64,000 nucleotides of DNA from Thiomicrospira pelophila DSM 1534 (lineage in GTDB: Bacteria > Pseudomonadota > Gammaproteobacteria > Thiomicrospirales > Thiomicrospiraceae), in the NCBI RefSeq assembly GCF_000711195.1, contig NZ_JOMR01000001.1, forward strand, positions 1,550,001-1,614,000, given 5' to 3'. Below the pieces are notes generated by a model. The model was not told where the DNA came from and did no database searches. It was given only the letters and a program-made list of their open reading frames with translations. The position numbers and the translations under genes are program-made. Numbering within the stretch: the stretch's first letter is position 1; each line of letters begins with the position of its first letter. This document shows, piece after piece, positions 45,413-53,689 of the stretch.

Positions 45413-46843
45413 TTAACGCGGGGGCTTTAAACGCTCTAAAGAAATACGCTTCATACGCCCATTATTCAGTTCAAAAAGTTCGGGGAGCAAATAATATTCA
45501 CCATCCGACTTTACTTCTATACGCCCTATCTGAGAGTTGATCACATAAGGCTTGGGTTGCTCTGAACGACGTATCATTTCAACCGCTACTTCAGCTAAAG
45601 CACTAAACAGACCAATATTTATATTTTCTTGATTTTTTTTGTTCGACAAGGCTTGCTCATACACAAAATAGCGCGGCAGTAACACATAGGTTTTTTGCCA
45701 TGAACCCAGTGACAAATTAAATGTTTTCGTGTCCGGCAACTGGGTTGGCACCCATATAATTGGATAATTAAAGCCGTAATATCCCATCAATGGGGCCAAC
45801 TGTATCGCAGGTTGATGCGGTACCGCTGCAATCAATAATGACTTATCTTGACGAACATATTGATTCGATTCAATTGAGCGATCAATGGTTCGTTTCAACC
45901 AGTTTACTCGTGCGCTAGACTGCTCAGCACCCACCAACTTCGCCAAGGATTTATCCACCCCGTTTTTTAGCAACTCTGGCTCTATTACCGTTGCCGCCTC
46001 AGAACGTAATGGAAATTCAAACCCCTTCGAATCGGCTTGATTAAATTGTTCTTCAACTGCGGCAATAAGTGGATCGGAAACCGGTGAACTATCAACTAGC
46101 CAGGCTACATACTGAGGTTTCACTTGACTGAGTAACGGTTGTAATGCAGCTGCATTAGCTTTTGCAGAGGATGCCAAGGAAACAACGTGTGCATATTTTT
46201 GTTGAATCGAGGTAAAGAGTAAGGTCGGCTTGTTAATATTATTTTGCAAAAACGGCTCGGCTTTATGTGGCTCCAATGGCCCCACAATAAGGTCAGGATT
46301 AAACAAATTCACCAAACGAGCTAACTCTGCCATATCGGTATAAAGTTCCGTATCAATTACATAGACTTTTTTATTGGCAAAAGCTTGTTGAATCGGCGCC
46401 AAAATGGCTTGTCCGGCCTCCGCATACGGTCCAGATAAAGGCAATAACACCACAATATTTTGAGCATCGGCGGCACTCGTGAATTCAATGCTCGGTTGAG
46501 AAGAATTGGTATCAATAAGTTGCATTTGTTGTTGCAAATAATCAAACCGACTCACAAATTTTTCAGGCGTCTGCTGAGACTCCAGTTGTTGCATATGTTG
46601 CACAAAAGCAATCAACTCATTATTGCGAAGCGCAATTTCCGCCTTAAGTAATAAAATCTCATAATCAATCAAGCGAATACGCGTATCTTGCAACTGCTGA
46701 GCATTAGTTACCCCAGTTTCGGCAAGACTTGCCGAAACTGGGGTAACTGAACCGATTATCGTTAAAAGGCTAGCAACGAGGCAAGCTCGCCCCTGATGCC
46801 CTACCTTAATCCGCGACGAGTAAGGATTTTTCAACCAACTCAT
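45413..46843 (-). CDS. LpoA/LppC-like periplasmic protein without a lipobox
   Basis: A 476-residue exported protein: signal peptide-like segment (ACLVASLLTIIGSVTPVSAS), a helical N-terminal part (about 30-120), then a periplasmic-binding-protein fold with IVVLLPLSGPYAEAGQAI, LIVGPLEPHKAE and MGYYGFNYPIIWV, which is characteristic of the LppC/LpoA family that activates penicillin-binding protein 1A. Unlike LpoA it has no lipobox and a shorter N-terminal helical domain, and its start overlaps the 3' end of pepN by 38 bp (ATG 46843, AAAGG six bases upstream). It may be a specialised paralogue working with the membrane coiled-coil and FlgP-like proteins downstream. Confidence 0.78.
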   Translation of the reverse strand: MSWLKNPYSSRIKVGHQGRACLVASLLTIIGSVTPVSASLAETGVTNAQQLQDTRIRLIDYEILLLKAEIALRNNELIAFVQHMQQLESQQTPEKFVSRFDYLQQQMQLIDTNSSQPSIEFTSAADAQNIVVLLPLSGPYAEAGQAILAPIQQAFANKKVYVIDTELYTDMAELARLVNLFNPDLIVGPLEPHKAEPFLQNNINKPTLLFTSIQQKYAHVVSLASSAKANAAALQPLLSQVKPQYVAWLVDSSPVSDPLIAAVEEQFNQADSKGFEFPLRSEAATVIEPELLKNGVDKSLAKLVGAEQSSARVNWLKRTIDRSIESNQYVRQDKSLLIAAVPHQPAIQLAPLMGYYGFNYPIIWVPTQLPDTKTFNLSLGSWQKTYVLLPRYFVYEQALSNKKNQENINIGLFSALAEVAVEMIRRSEQPKPYVINSQIGRIEVKSDGEYYLLPELFELNNGRMKRISLERLKPPR

Positions 46844-49460
46844 AAACATCCTTTGACTTCGCTTGTTGCGATATTCTTTTTAACTGGGCCAGCATGAGCT
46901 GCTGACGCTGATCGTCATATCGAGACCAGTGCGTTAAGGGGGTTAATATTCTGGCGGCGACTTGAGGATTCGTCTCATCCAAATGCAGGATTTGATCAGC
47001 TAACCATTCGTAGCCTTGACCCGATATTTGATGAAAGGCGCGAAGATTTTGACGCGCAAACACACCCACCACACTTCTAACGCGGTTCGGTGTGCGATAT
47101 GAAAACTTAGGATGTTTTATCAAGTCTTTCACCTGCTCCAACGCATTCGAACGATCTGCAGAGGCTTTTAACGCGAACCATTTATCTAATACTAGGGGTT
47201 CATCCTGCCAACGTTTATAAAAATCATCCATACAAGCTTGTGCTTGATCGGCTTCTGAATGAGATAAGGTTTCCAGCGCTACTAATACATCTGTCATATT
47301 TGCTTGCGCTTGATACTGCGCGATGGCTAACGGCAATACTTGCGGCGATTTTGAAGCCATCAAATACTGTAAGCAACGATTTTTCATCATTCGTTGTGCA
47401 ATATCTTCTTTATTATAAGAATAGGGTTTAACCTTGTTTAAAGCTTGATAGGCGGTCTCTAACTCTGAATAATATAAATGCCCTAAAGCTTGTTTCATTT
47501 GTTGATGCGCCGTCAATAATGCTTCAATATCAACTTGTTCATATTGCTCAATCATGTAACTCATGTCAGGCAAATTGAGCGCATAAGCCTGCAAAGCCAA
47601 ATCTTTAGCGAGGCCTTTGTTGACCTCATTCAATAAACGCAAAAATACCCGTGCATAAGACTCACCTAACTGGTAAGACTCACCCTTTTGTAAACGCTTC
47701 ACGTTATGCATCAAATCTGCTACGGCCAATCTTTGCGCTGACTCCCAGCGGTTAAAGCTATCCGTATCATGTTGCGCTAGAAATTCAAGTTCGTCCAAAC
47801 GGTAGTCATACTGCAGCTTTACTGGCGCTGAAAATTCTCTTAAAAGCGAGGGAACTGGGGGCTTTTCAATACCAATAAACTCAAAGCTTTGTTGAAGCTG
47901 GGTAAGTTGCAGAACGGCACTATCCGCCTCAATTCGAATCGTGTCAGCACAATTTTGTGCCGGATATAAAGCAAGCGGCTCACCCAAGTCTGATAATAGT
48001 CCTACCTTAATGGGTATTAATTGAGGTTTAGCATCCACCAGGCCTGGTATCGACTGCTGGCAATGAATTTGATAACGTTTATTGACTGCATCATAATGAG
48101 TATCTATCTTTAGAATCGGTGTACCTGACTGAACATACCAATTATGCATTTGTGCCAAATCTACCTGATTAGCATCCGCCATTGCTTGACGGAAATCTTG
48201 TACCGTAACAGCTTGTCCGTCATGACGCTCAAAATACAAGTCCATGCCTTTTCTAAAGCCGTCTCGACCCAGCAGAGTTTGGTAAAGACGTACCACTTCT
48301 GCGCCTTTTTCATAGACGGTCATCGTATAAAAATTGTTCATTTCAATGTAAGACTGAGGCTGAATCGGATGCGAAGTGGGACCGGAATCTTCAGGGAACT
48401 GTACACTGCGTAAACGCTTTATATCTTCAATGCGTTTAACAGCGGGTGACAAACGGTCGGCCGTAAACTCTTGATCACGAAATACAGTTAGGCCTTCTTT
48501 TAGCGTTAACTGAAACCAGTCTCGACAGGTAATGCGGTTACCTGTCCAATTATGAAAGTATTCATGCGCAATAACGGCTTCAACCCCTTCAAAATCCGTA
48601 TCGGTCGCGGTTTGTGGGTCGGCCAGTACATATTTGGAGTTAAAAATATTTAGGCCTTTGTTCTCCATCGCCCCCATATTGAAGTCGTCTACTGCCACAA
48701 TCATATAAATATCTAGATCATATATCCGGCCAAATCGTTCTTCGTCCCACCGCATCGAATGAATCAAAGAATCCATCGCATGACGGCATTTGGATAAGTG
48801 ACCTGAGTCGGTATAGATACGCAAACAAATATCTCGACCATCTTGAGCTTTATAATGGTCTTCTATATAGGCTAAATTCCCGGCGACCAACGCAAATAGA
48901 TAGCATGGTTTTTTAAACGGATCGTGCCAGGTCGCAAAATGTCGTCCATTCGGCAGGTCACCCCGTTCAATCAAATTGCCATTTGAAAGTAGCACTGGAT
49001 TAGTAGACTTATCAGCCACAATGGTGGTGGTATAGATGCTTAAAACATCTGGGCGGTCAAGGAAGTACGTAATACGACGGAAACCCTCTGCTTCACATTG
49101 CGTACAGTAGTTTCCACCCGAGCGATATAAACCTTCTAATGCTGTATTTGATTCAGGGTTCACACGCGTAATGATTTCAACTACACATTCCGTTACTTCA
49201 ATACTTAAGGCTAAGAACTGCTCATCCCGTTGATAATCTGTTTTTGCTAAAACTTGATCATCAATACGCACGGATACTAATTCTAAATTTTCGCCATTCA
49301 GCTTTAACAAGTTAGATTTGGGGTGAAGTTTTTCGACAGATAACCGATTTGTTACTAGAGTCGCATTGGGTAAAAGCTCAAAACTTAAATCGACCGTTTT
49401 GATCATAAAATCAGCGGGCTGATAGTCTTTTAAATAATTCACGTTCACTTCTGCAACCAC
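46806..49460 (-). CDS. pepN: Aminopeptidase N (M1 family)
   Basis: PepN removes N-terminal residues in late cytoplasmic protein turnover. The 884-residue protein has GAMENKGLN, the zinc motif HEYFH followed 18 residues later by the third ligand in LKEGL, and the C-terminal helical domains. I start at a GTG at 49460 with AAGGA seven bases upstream. A TTG at 49505 lies within the T-run of the pal terminator and would add a Cys/Lys-rich leader that the family lacks. E. coli PepN is 870 aa. A dispersed palindrome encodes TRPGL-like IPGLVDAK near residue 470. It heads the cluster that ends with the FlgP-like genes. Confidence 0.93.
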   Translation of the reverse strand: MVAEVNVNYLKDYQPADFMIKTVDLSFELLPNATLVTNRLSVEKLHPKSNLLKLNGENLELVSVRIDDQVLAKTDYQRDEQFLALSIEVTECVVEIITRVNPESNTALEGLYRSGGNYCTQCEAEGFRRITYFLDRPDVLSIYTTTIVADKSTNPVLLSNGNLIERGDLPNGRHFATWHDPFKKPCYLFALVAGNLAYIEDHYKAQDGRDICLRIYTDSGHLSKCRHAMDSLIHSMRWDEERFGRIYDLDIYMIVAVDDFNMGAMENKGLNIFNSKYVLADPQTATDTDFEGVEAVIAHEYFHNWTGNRITCRDWFQLTLKEGLTVFRDQEFTADRLSPAVKRIEDIKRLRSVQFPEDSGPTSHPIQPQSYIEMNNFYTMTVYEKGAEVVRLYQTLLGRDGFRKGMDLYFERHDGQAVTVQDFRQAMADANQVDLAQMHNWYVQSGTPILKIDTHYDAVNKRYQIHCQQSIPGLVDAKPQLIPIKVGLLSDLGEPLALYPAQNCADTIRIEADSAVLQLTQLQQSFEFIGIEKPPVPSLLREFSAPVKLQYDYRLDELEFLAQHDTDSFNRWESAQRLAVADLMHNVKRLQKGESYQLGESYARVFLRLLNEVNKGLAKDLALQAYALNLPDMSYMIEQYEQVDIEALLTAHQQMKQALGHLYYSELETAYQALNKVKPYSYNKEDIAQRMMKNRCLQYLMASKSPQVLPLAIAQYQAQANMTDVLVALETLSHSEADQAQACMDDFYKRWQDEPLVLDKWFALKASADRSNALEQVKDLIKHPKFSYRTPNRVRSVVGVFARQNLRAFHQISGQGYEWLADQILHLDETNPQVAARILTPLTHWSRYDDQRQQLMLAQLKRISQQAKSKDVYELVEKSLLVAD
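48036..48048. repeat. Dispersed palindrome in pepN
   Basis: CACCAGGCCTGGT, perfect in the 12-bp core, encodes IPGLVD in the minus-strand frame. Confidence 0.9.
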
Positions 49461-49508
49461 ATCCGCATCCTTACATCTAAATTTGAATATTTTACATCGA
49501 CACAAACA

Positions 49509-49542
49509 AAAAAGCCCTCCCGCAAAGCTGGGAGGGCTTTTT
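49509..49542 (-). terminator. Terminator of pal
   Basis: A 13-bp stem (arms 49509-49521 and 49530-49542, core GCCCTCCC/GGGAGGGC) with an 8-base loop and a T-run on the minus strand. It lies 22 bp after the pal stop and separates pal from pepN. Confidence 0.93.
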
Positions 49543-49563
49543 AAATGAAAAGTCTACTATGGA

Positions 49564-50121
49564 TTAGTAAACAAATTCACCGCGACGGTTCTTAGCCCAA
49601 GCTTCGTTGTTGCTTGCATCAACAAGTGGACGGTCTTCGCCAAAACTAATTACATCAATACGATCAGCTTCTACACCCTCGGCAATCAATGCGTTCTTGA
49701 TTGCATTCGCACGACGCTCACCTAAAGCAAGGTTGTATTCGCGTGAACCACGCTCATCACAGTGACCTTCTACTGTAAGCTTAGCTTCTTGGTTAAGCGC
49801 CAAGTAATCAGCGTGCATTTTGATCACGTCATGATACTCAGATTTCACTTCTGAACGGTCAAAGTCGAACTGGACGCGCTTGCCTTCTAAAGCAGCATAC
49901 AAGCCTGCAATCTCTTGTGCTGTTTGAACCGCAGCTGCGTCAGCGGTATCCTCAACTTGACCAACCAAGCTACCTGAGTCGTCCGAACCTGTACTTGTTT
50001 GTGAAACAGAATCAGATGTTGATACACCTGCACTTTCGTCAGTTGGCGTAGAACTACAACCAACTAATGCAACACCAAGGGCCCCGACTATAAATAACTG
50101 CTTTAAACGTTCTAATGACAT
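49564..50121 (-). CDS. pal: Peptidoglycan-associated lipoprotein Pal
   Basis: Pal ties the outer membrane to peptidoglycan as part of the Tol-Pal system used in cell constriction. The 185-residue precursor has lipobox LVGC (Cys22), a Ser/Thr/Asp-rich linker and an OmpA-like domain (about 78-185) with VQFDFDRSEV, VEGHCDERGSREYNLALGER (20 residues) and the DAP-contacting NRRGEF. GGAG lies seven bases before the ATG. The tol genes are not adjacent here. It has its own terminator. Confidence 0.96.
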   Translation of the reverse strand: MSLERLKQLFIVGALGVALVGCSSTPTDESAGVSTSDSVSQTSTGSDDSGSLVGQVEDTADAAAVQTAQEIAGLYAALEGKRVQFDFDRSEVKSEYHDVIKMHADYLALNQEAKLTVEGHCDERGSREYNLALGERRANAIKNALIAEGVEADRIDVISFGEDRPLVDASNNEAWAKNRRGEFVY

Positions 50122-50428
50122 ACATTTCTCCGTGGGTTTTGAGTTAAAAGAGTATCCAATTGCGTTTGATTATAACAAATTGCCAACATTGCATACACTT
50201 TAATAACACCCAAAACAAACAAAAAGTCTATTTTATTTTTAAACAAACTTAACTTTATCGTCAAAAAATCGACTTTTGAGAATTATAAACATAAAAAAAC
50301 CCGACTCAAGGTCGGGCTAAGCGGGCTACATATTCAAAGGAAACGATCTCTCGAATTCCATCACAGCTTCATTAAACCATAACCGCTTAAAATTCTAATT
50401 GACCCACATCAATTTTAAAGTAAACGAA
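50122..50428. other. Spacer between fnr and pal
   Basis: A 307-bp AT-rich stretch. It holds the fnr terminator (50293-50316) and presumably the pal promoter. I see no gene. Confidence 0.6.
50293..50316 (-). terminator. Terminator of fnr
   Basis: CCCGAC (50300-50305) pairs with GTCGGG (50311-50316), loop TCAAG, followed on the minus strand by seven T residues. Confidence 0.88.
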
Positions 50429-51190
50429 CTACCCCATCTTTACATGAAGATCTTTTCCAATTTCCTGCGAATAGGCTTTTTCGCCTGCCAACTCTCTCAA
50501 CCTCTCTAAATCAAAAATTTTTACTTCCTTGCGTTTCCAGTGCACTACTTTATCTTTCGCCAATCGAGCTAAAATTCGTGATACGGTTTCAGGAGTCAAG
50601 CCTAAGTACATAGCGACATCTCGCTGTAAGACATTAAACCTAAATTCCGTATGCAAATAACCTCGATTCATAAATCGATGTGACAAGTTCCAAATAAAGT
50701 GCGCCACACGTTGATCAGCATTACGCTTAGATAAAATTTCAGAATGCACGCGACCATCATTAACTCCTTTACTCATCAAGCAAAACAGCTGGTGATTTAA
50801 AGCGGGAATCTGCATAGATAAGGTTTCTAACTGATCAAAAGGAATGGCGCAAACTGATGTAGTATCCAGCGCAACGGCATTGCACTGATAGTGTTTGGTA
50901 CTAAGTGCATCCAAACCAATAACATCGCCTGGAAGGTAAAAACCTAGAATCTGTTCGTCTCCCTGGTTAGTCAGATTATAAACCTTAACTACACCCGCCT
51001 TGATGGCAAAGACTGAATCAAAACTTTCGCCAAACCTATATAAATGGTCACCCTTATGCAAAGGTGATTTGCGTTCAACTATAGAATCCAGTCGGGTAAT
51101 ATCAGCCCTCATTAATCCGGTCGGAAAGCAAATTTTTTGAAGACCACAATTTGGGCATCCAATATTAAATGCATTTTTTAGTTCGCCCAC
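50429..51190 (-). CDS. fnr: Oxygen-sensing regulator Fnr
   Basis: Fnr holds an oxygen-labile [4Fe-4S] cluster and switches genes between aerobic and low-oxygen states. The 253-residue protein has all four ligands: Cys12, Cys15, Cys21 (C-x2-C-x5-C) and Cys114 in TSVCAIPF, matching E. coli Cys20/23/29/122. The cyclic-nucleotide-like beta barrel is followed by the helix-turn-helix VAMYLGLTPETVSRILARL, whose Glu, Ser and Arg (ETVSR) match the residues that read TTGAT-N4-ATCAA. The start is GTG at 51190 with GGGAG five bases upstream. It is divergent from the kinase-Rieske gene over a 525-bp spacer, so regulation of that gene by Fnr is possible. Confidence 0.94.
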   Translation of the reverse strand: MGELKNAFNIGCPNCGLQKICFPTGLMRADITRLDSIVERKSPLHKGDHLYRFGESFDSVFAIKAGVVKVYNLTNQGDEQILGFYLPGDVIGLDALSTKHYQCNAVALDTTSVCAIPFDQLETLSMQIPALNHQLFCLMSKGVNDGRVHSEILSKRNADQRVAHFIWNLSHRFMNRGYLHTEFRFNVLQRDVAMYLGLTPETVSRILARLAKDKVVHWKRKEVKIFDLERLRELAGEKAYSQEIGKDLHVKMG

Positions 51191-51715
51191 TTCCGCTCCC
51201 AGGATAAAAATCTGTTTTATGTATTTTGGTTTACGTGCAATTGATTCTAACGGCTTTTGATATGACTGTCACTCATACTGACCCCTCGCTAATTTTATTA
51301 ACCTATAAATATTTTATTATGAAAACAAATCCTCTTTTATACTATGGTTTTATAACTTGACTAGTTTTTAATCAATCTAATATTTCCTCGCAGATTTAAA
51401 GCACTTAGTTCATCACCAGGCATATAGTCCACAAAGTTATCCACATATATTGTGAATAATGTTCAGCATAAAAAAACAGCCGAATAATTTATTTATTACT
51501 TTATTTTCAACAGGTTAGTGTTTTTAATAAAAATGCAATACCTAAATTTTACTATTAAGTTCCACTTTGTTTACCCAGGTCTTGACACATCGCTTAATGT
51601 TAGTTCAAGAAACCCAAGCTTATGGAAAATTATGCTAAACTTCAGCCCATTTAAAACATGACCATGCCCTGCATTTGCATAACTTTTTGGGCTTTATTGA
51701 TCACGGAAAACAACT
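51191..51715. other. Long AT-rich divergent spacer, fnr to kinase-Rieske gene
   Basis: A 525-bp spacer with no credible gene. It contains a pair of inverted DnaA-box sequences (51437-51459), a TTGACA at 51582-51587 without a good -10 partner, and an imperfect TTGAC...ATCAA pair (51357-51375) that is too widely spaced for an Fnr site. Confidence 0.6.
51437..51459. promoter_or_regulatory. Inverted pair of DnaA-box sequences
   Basis: TTATCCACA (51437-51445) is the strongest DnaA-box sequence; 5 bp on, TGTGAATAA (51451-51459) is the complement of TTATTCACA, also a consensus match. Together they form a 23-bp near-palindrome in AT-rich DNA. Only two boxes are seen, so this is not enough for an origin, but DnaA control or titration is possible. 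Confidence 0.5.
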
Positions 51716-52924
51716 ATGGCAAAAATTCTTGGCACTGGTAACCTTGTATTGGATACCATTTTAACTCTAGACCACTACCCACAAGAAGACGAAGAAGTGC
51801 GCGCTCAATCTCGCCAGTTTCGATTCGGTGGCAACACAGCCAACACCTTGTACGTTCTGTCTCAACTGGGTCATGAGCCAGCCATTGCAACCACCTTGGC
51901 AACCGATGAACAAGCCAAACATCTCAAAAAATCCATTCAAGATCACGGCATTTCGACTGACCACATCCAACGCTTTATTAAAGGCGCTACCCCCACGTCT
52001 TACGTAATGGTTTCAAAAAACACCGGATCTCGCAGTATTACGCATTATCGAGATTTGCCGGAACTGGACTTTGAACATTTTGCCAAAATTGAAGTGGAGT
52101 CCTATGACTGGCTGCATTTTGAAGGTCGAAACATGGACGCTTTACCGGGCATGCTTAATATTGCTAAAACCTTTTTAGATAATCAGCCCATCTCACTTGA
52201 GGTTGAAAAAGCGCGTGATGGTATCGAAGCCTTATTTGGCTCGGCCAACTTGTTATTGTTTTCACATCATTATGCTAAGCAAAAAGGTTATGAAGATGCT
52301 GAAAGCTTGCTAAAAGACATCCATAAGACGGCTCCAACCGCCAACTTGGTTTGCACCTGGGGTGAGCATGGAGCATGGAGTTTATCAGCCAGTGGTGAGC
52401 TCCTGCACGAGCCTGCACAGCCAATAAAAAAAGTGGTGGATACTTTAGGTGCAGGCGATACCTTCAATGCGGGTGTCATTCACCACTTATTATCTGGAGC
52501 TAACTTAAAAGAAGCCGTACACCAGGCCAGCCTGCTGGCCGCGCGTAAATGCCAGCAAGTTGGTTTAGATAACTTATTACAACCTTTGGCCAGTCGTAAA
52601 CCCATCGCTAATATAAAATTCATTACCAGCTCTAAAGCTACGGTTGTGCCGGCACCAGGCCTACCTCATAAAGTAGTATTAATTAAACATGATAATGAAA
52701 TAAAAGCCTATGAAAACAATTGTCCGCACCAAGATGTGCCGTTGGATGAAGCCTACAAGATTGATATCAATCCATTCGAGATGACAATGAAATGCTCGGT
52801 ACACGATGCGTATTTTCGAATAGAAGACGGGGTTTGTGTTGAGGGGCCATGTTGGCGGGATGAGCTAAAACCGGTCGATATCGAAATTGATGCCGATACC
52901 GGTGGTATTTATTTAGCTGAGTAA
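51716..52924 (+). CDS. PfkB-family sugar kinase fused to a Rieske [2Fe-2S] domain
   Basis: A 402-residue two-domain protein. Residues 1 to about 300 are a ribokinase/PfkB-family kinase of ketohexokinase type: GNLVLDTILTLDHYP, FRFGGNTANTLYVLSQLG, and the catalytic GAGD (245-248, base Asp248) in VDTLGAGDTFNAG. Residues about 308-402 are a Rieske-type ferredoxin domain with Cys336-x-His338 (NCPHQD) and Cys360-x2-His363 (KCSVHDAYF), the complete ligand set. An electron-transfer or redox-sensing module on a sugar kinase is unusual, and the combination is not one I know as described. A redox switch or a phosphosugar-linked oxidoreductase partner are the simplest ideas. The gene is monocistronic, divergent from fnr, and ends in a palindromic terminator. 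Confidence 0.9.
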   Translation: MAKILGTGNLVLDTILTLDHYPQEDEEVRAQSRQFRFGGNTANTLYVLSQLGHEPAIATTLATDEQAKHLKKSIQDHGISTDHIQRFIKGATPTSYVMVSKNTGSRSITHYRDLPELDFEHFAKIEVESYDWLHFEGRNMDALPGMLNIAKTFLDNQPISLEVEKARDGIEALFGSANLLLFSHHYAKQKGYEDAESLLKDIHKTAPTANLVCTWGEHGAWSLSASGELLHEPAQPIKKVVDTLGAGDTFNAGVIHHLLSGANLKEAVHQASLLAARKCQQVGLDNLLQPLASRKPIANIKFITSSKATVVPAPGLPHKVVLIKHDNEIKAYENNCPHQDVPLDEAYKIDINPFEMTMKCSVHDAYFRIEDGVCVEGPCWRDELKPVDIEIDADTGGIYLAE

Positions 52925-52934
52925 TCAAATAATG

Positions 52935-52956
52935 AAAGCACCAGGCCTGGTGCTTT
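52935..52956. terminator. Palindromic terminator between the kinase-Rieske gene and rlmB
   Basis: AAAGCACCAGGCCTGGTGCTTT, a perfect 22-bp dispersed palindrome 10 bp after the kinase stop. It ends right at the 3' end of convergent rlmB, whose stop lies within or next to the A/T flank, so it can serve both. Confidence 0.8.
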
Positions 52957-53689
52957 AAAACGCGTTTTTTTGGCGCTGGATTTCATATAAAGTCACACCC
53001 GTAGCAACCGATACATTTAAACTTTCTACTTGTCCAAGCATCGGAATCGCAATAAGCTCGTCACAATTTTGGCGTGTTAATTGACGTAAACCAGAACCTT
53101 CCGCCCCCATAACCAAACCCAAACGACCTGAAAACTGAGTTTGATATAAAGTTTTATCGGTCTCACCCGCCAAGCCAACCACCCATAAACCTGCTTGCTG
53201 TAGGCTATTAATTGTGCGACTTAAGTTAGTCACGGCAACTAACCGAACTGTTTCCGCTGCGCCACTAGCGACCTTACGTACGGTTGCATTTAAACCAACC
53301 GAATTGTTTTTGGGTATTACGACTGCATCTACCCCGGTGGCATCCGCACTTCGTAAAATAGCCCCTAGGTTATGTGGGTCCTGAACTTCATCTAAAAATA
53401 GTATCAAACAATTAGGCGACTGCTCAACTAAGGCCAACAAATCTGATTCAGAAAACTCAGCTTGGGGAGCCACTTCGGCCATCACACCTTGATGTACAGC
53501 CTCCATTTTGGCAAAAAACGATTTGGGTTCAAAGCGCGTTTGCACACCTAAAGCTTGTGCTTGATTCAGCAAAGTTTGTTGGCGCGGGTTTAAGCGACCT
53601 TCTATCAGAATTAATTGATAGATTAAATGCGGCGACTGTTTTAACAAACGCTCAATCGCGTGCACACCATAAAGTGTGTCAACACTCAT
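52955..53689 (-). CDS. rlmB: 23S rRNA (guanosine-2251-2'-O)-methyltransferase RlmB
   Basis: RlmB methylates G2251 in the peptidyl-transferase P loop. The 244-residue SpoU-type (trefoil-knot) enzyme starts VDTLYGVHAIERLL and has the three SPOUT motifs: DEVQDPHNLGAILRSADATG (20 residues), GAEGSGLRQLTRQNCDE and IPMLGQVESLNVSVATG. Length equals E. coli RlmB (243). Its start overlaps the rnr stop by 4 bp, the normal rnr-rlmB pair. Confidence 0.96.
   Translation of the reverse strand: MSVDTLYGVHAIERLLKQSPHLIYQLILIEGRLNPRQQTLLNQAQALGVQTRFEPKSFFAKMEAVHQGVMAEVAPQAEFSESDLLALVEQSPNCLILFLDEVQDPHNLGAILRSADATGVDAVVIPKNNSVGLNATVRKVASGAAETVRLVAVTNLSRTINSLQQAGLWVVGLAGETDKTLYQTQFSGRLGLVMGAEGSGLRQLTRQNCDELIAIPMLGQVESLNVSVATGVTLYEIQRQKNAF

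Noticed and set aside
45083-45540. Plus-strand open frames opposite the minus-strand genes at 43-49 kb
   Set aside because: They have no ribosome sites, no recognisable protein features and lie antisense to genes with clear signal peptides, domains and coiled coils.
51357-51375. A possible Fnr site TTGAC...ATCAA upstream of fnr
   Set aside because: The half-sites are nine bases apart, not four, and one half has a mismatch.
51191-51715. A replication origin around the DnaA boxes
   Set aside because: Only two boxes are seen, and the usual gammaproteobacterial origin neighbours (dnaA, dnaN, mnmG, mioC) are absent. A GC-skew plot over the genome would be needed.
52511-52545. CACCAGGCCAGCCTGCTGGCC in the kinase-Rieske gene as a motif copy
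   Set aside because: The right half does not match; only the first nine bases agree. It is probably chance in an Ala/Leu-rich helix.
13438-52956. The dispersed palindrome as a REP/BIME element or insertion-sequence remnant
   Set aside because: REP elements are 30-40 bp and extragenic, and come with a RAYT transposase; here most copies are inside genes, only 10-14 bp are shared, and there are no target-site duplications or transposase in the window.
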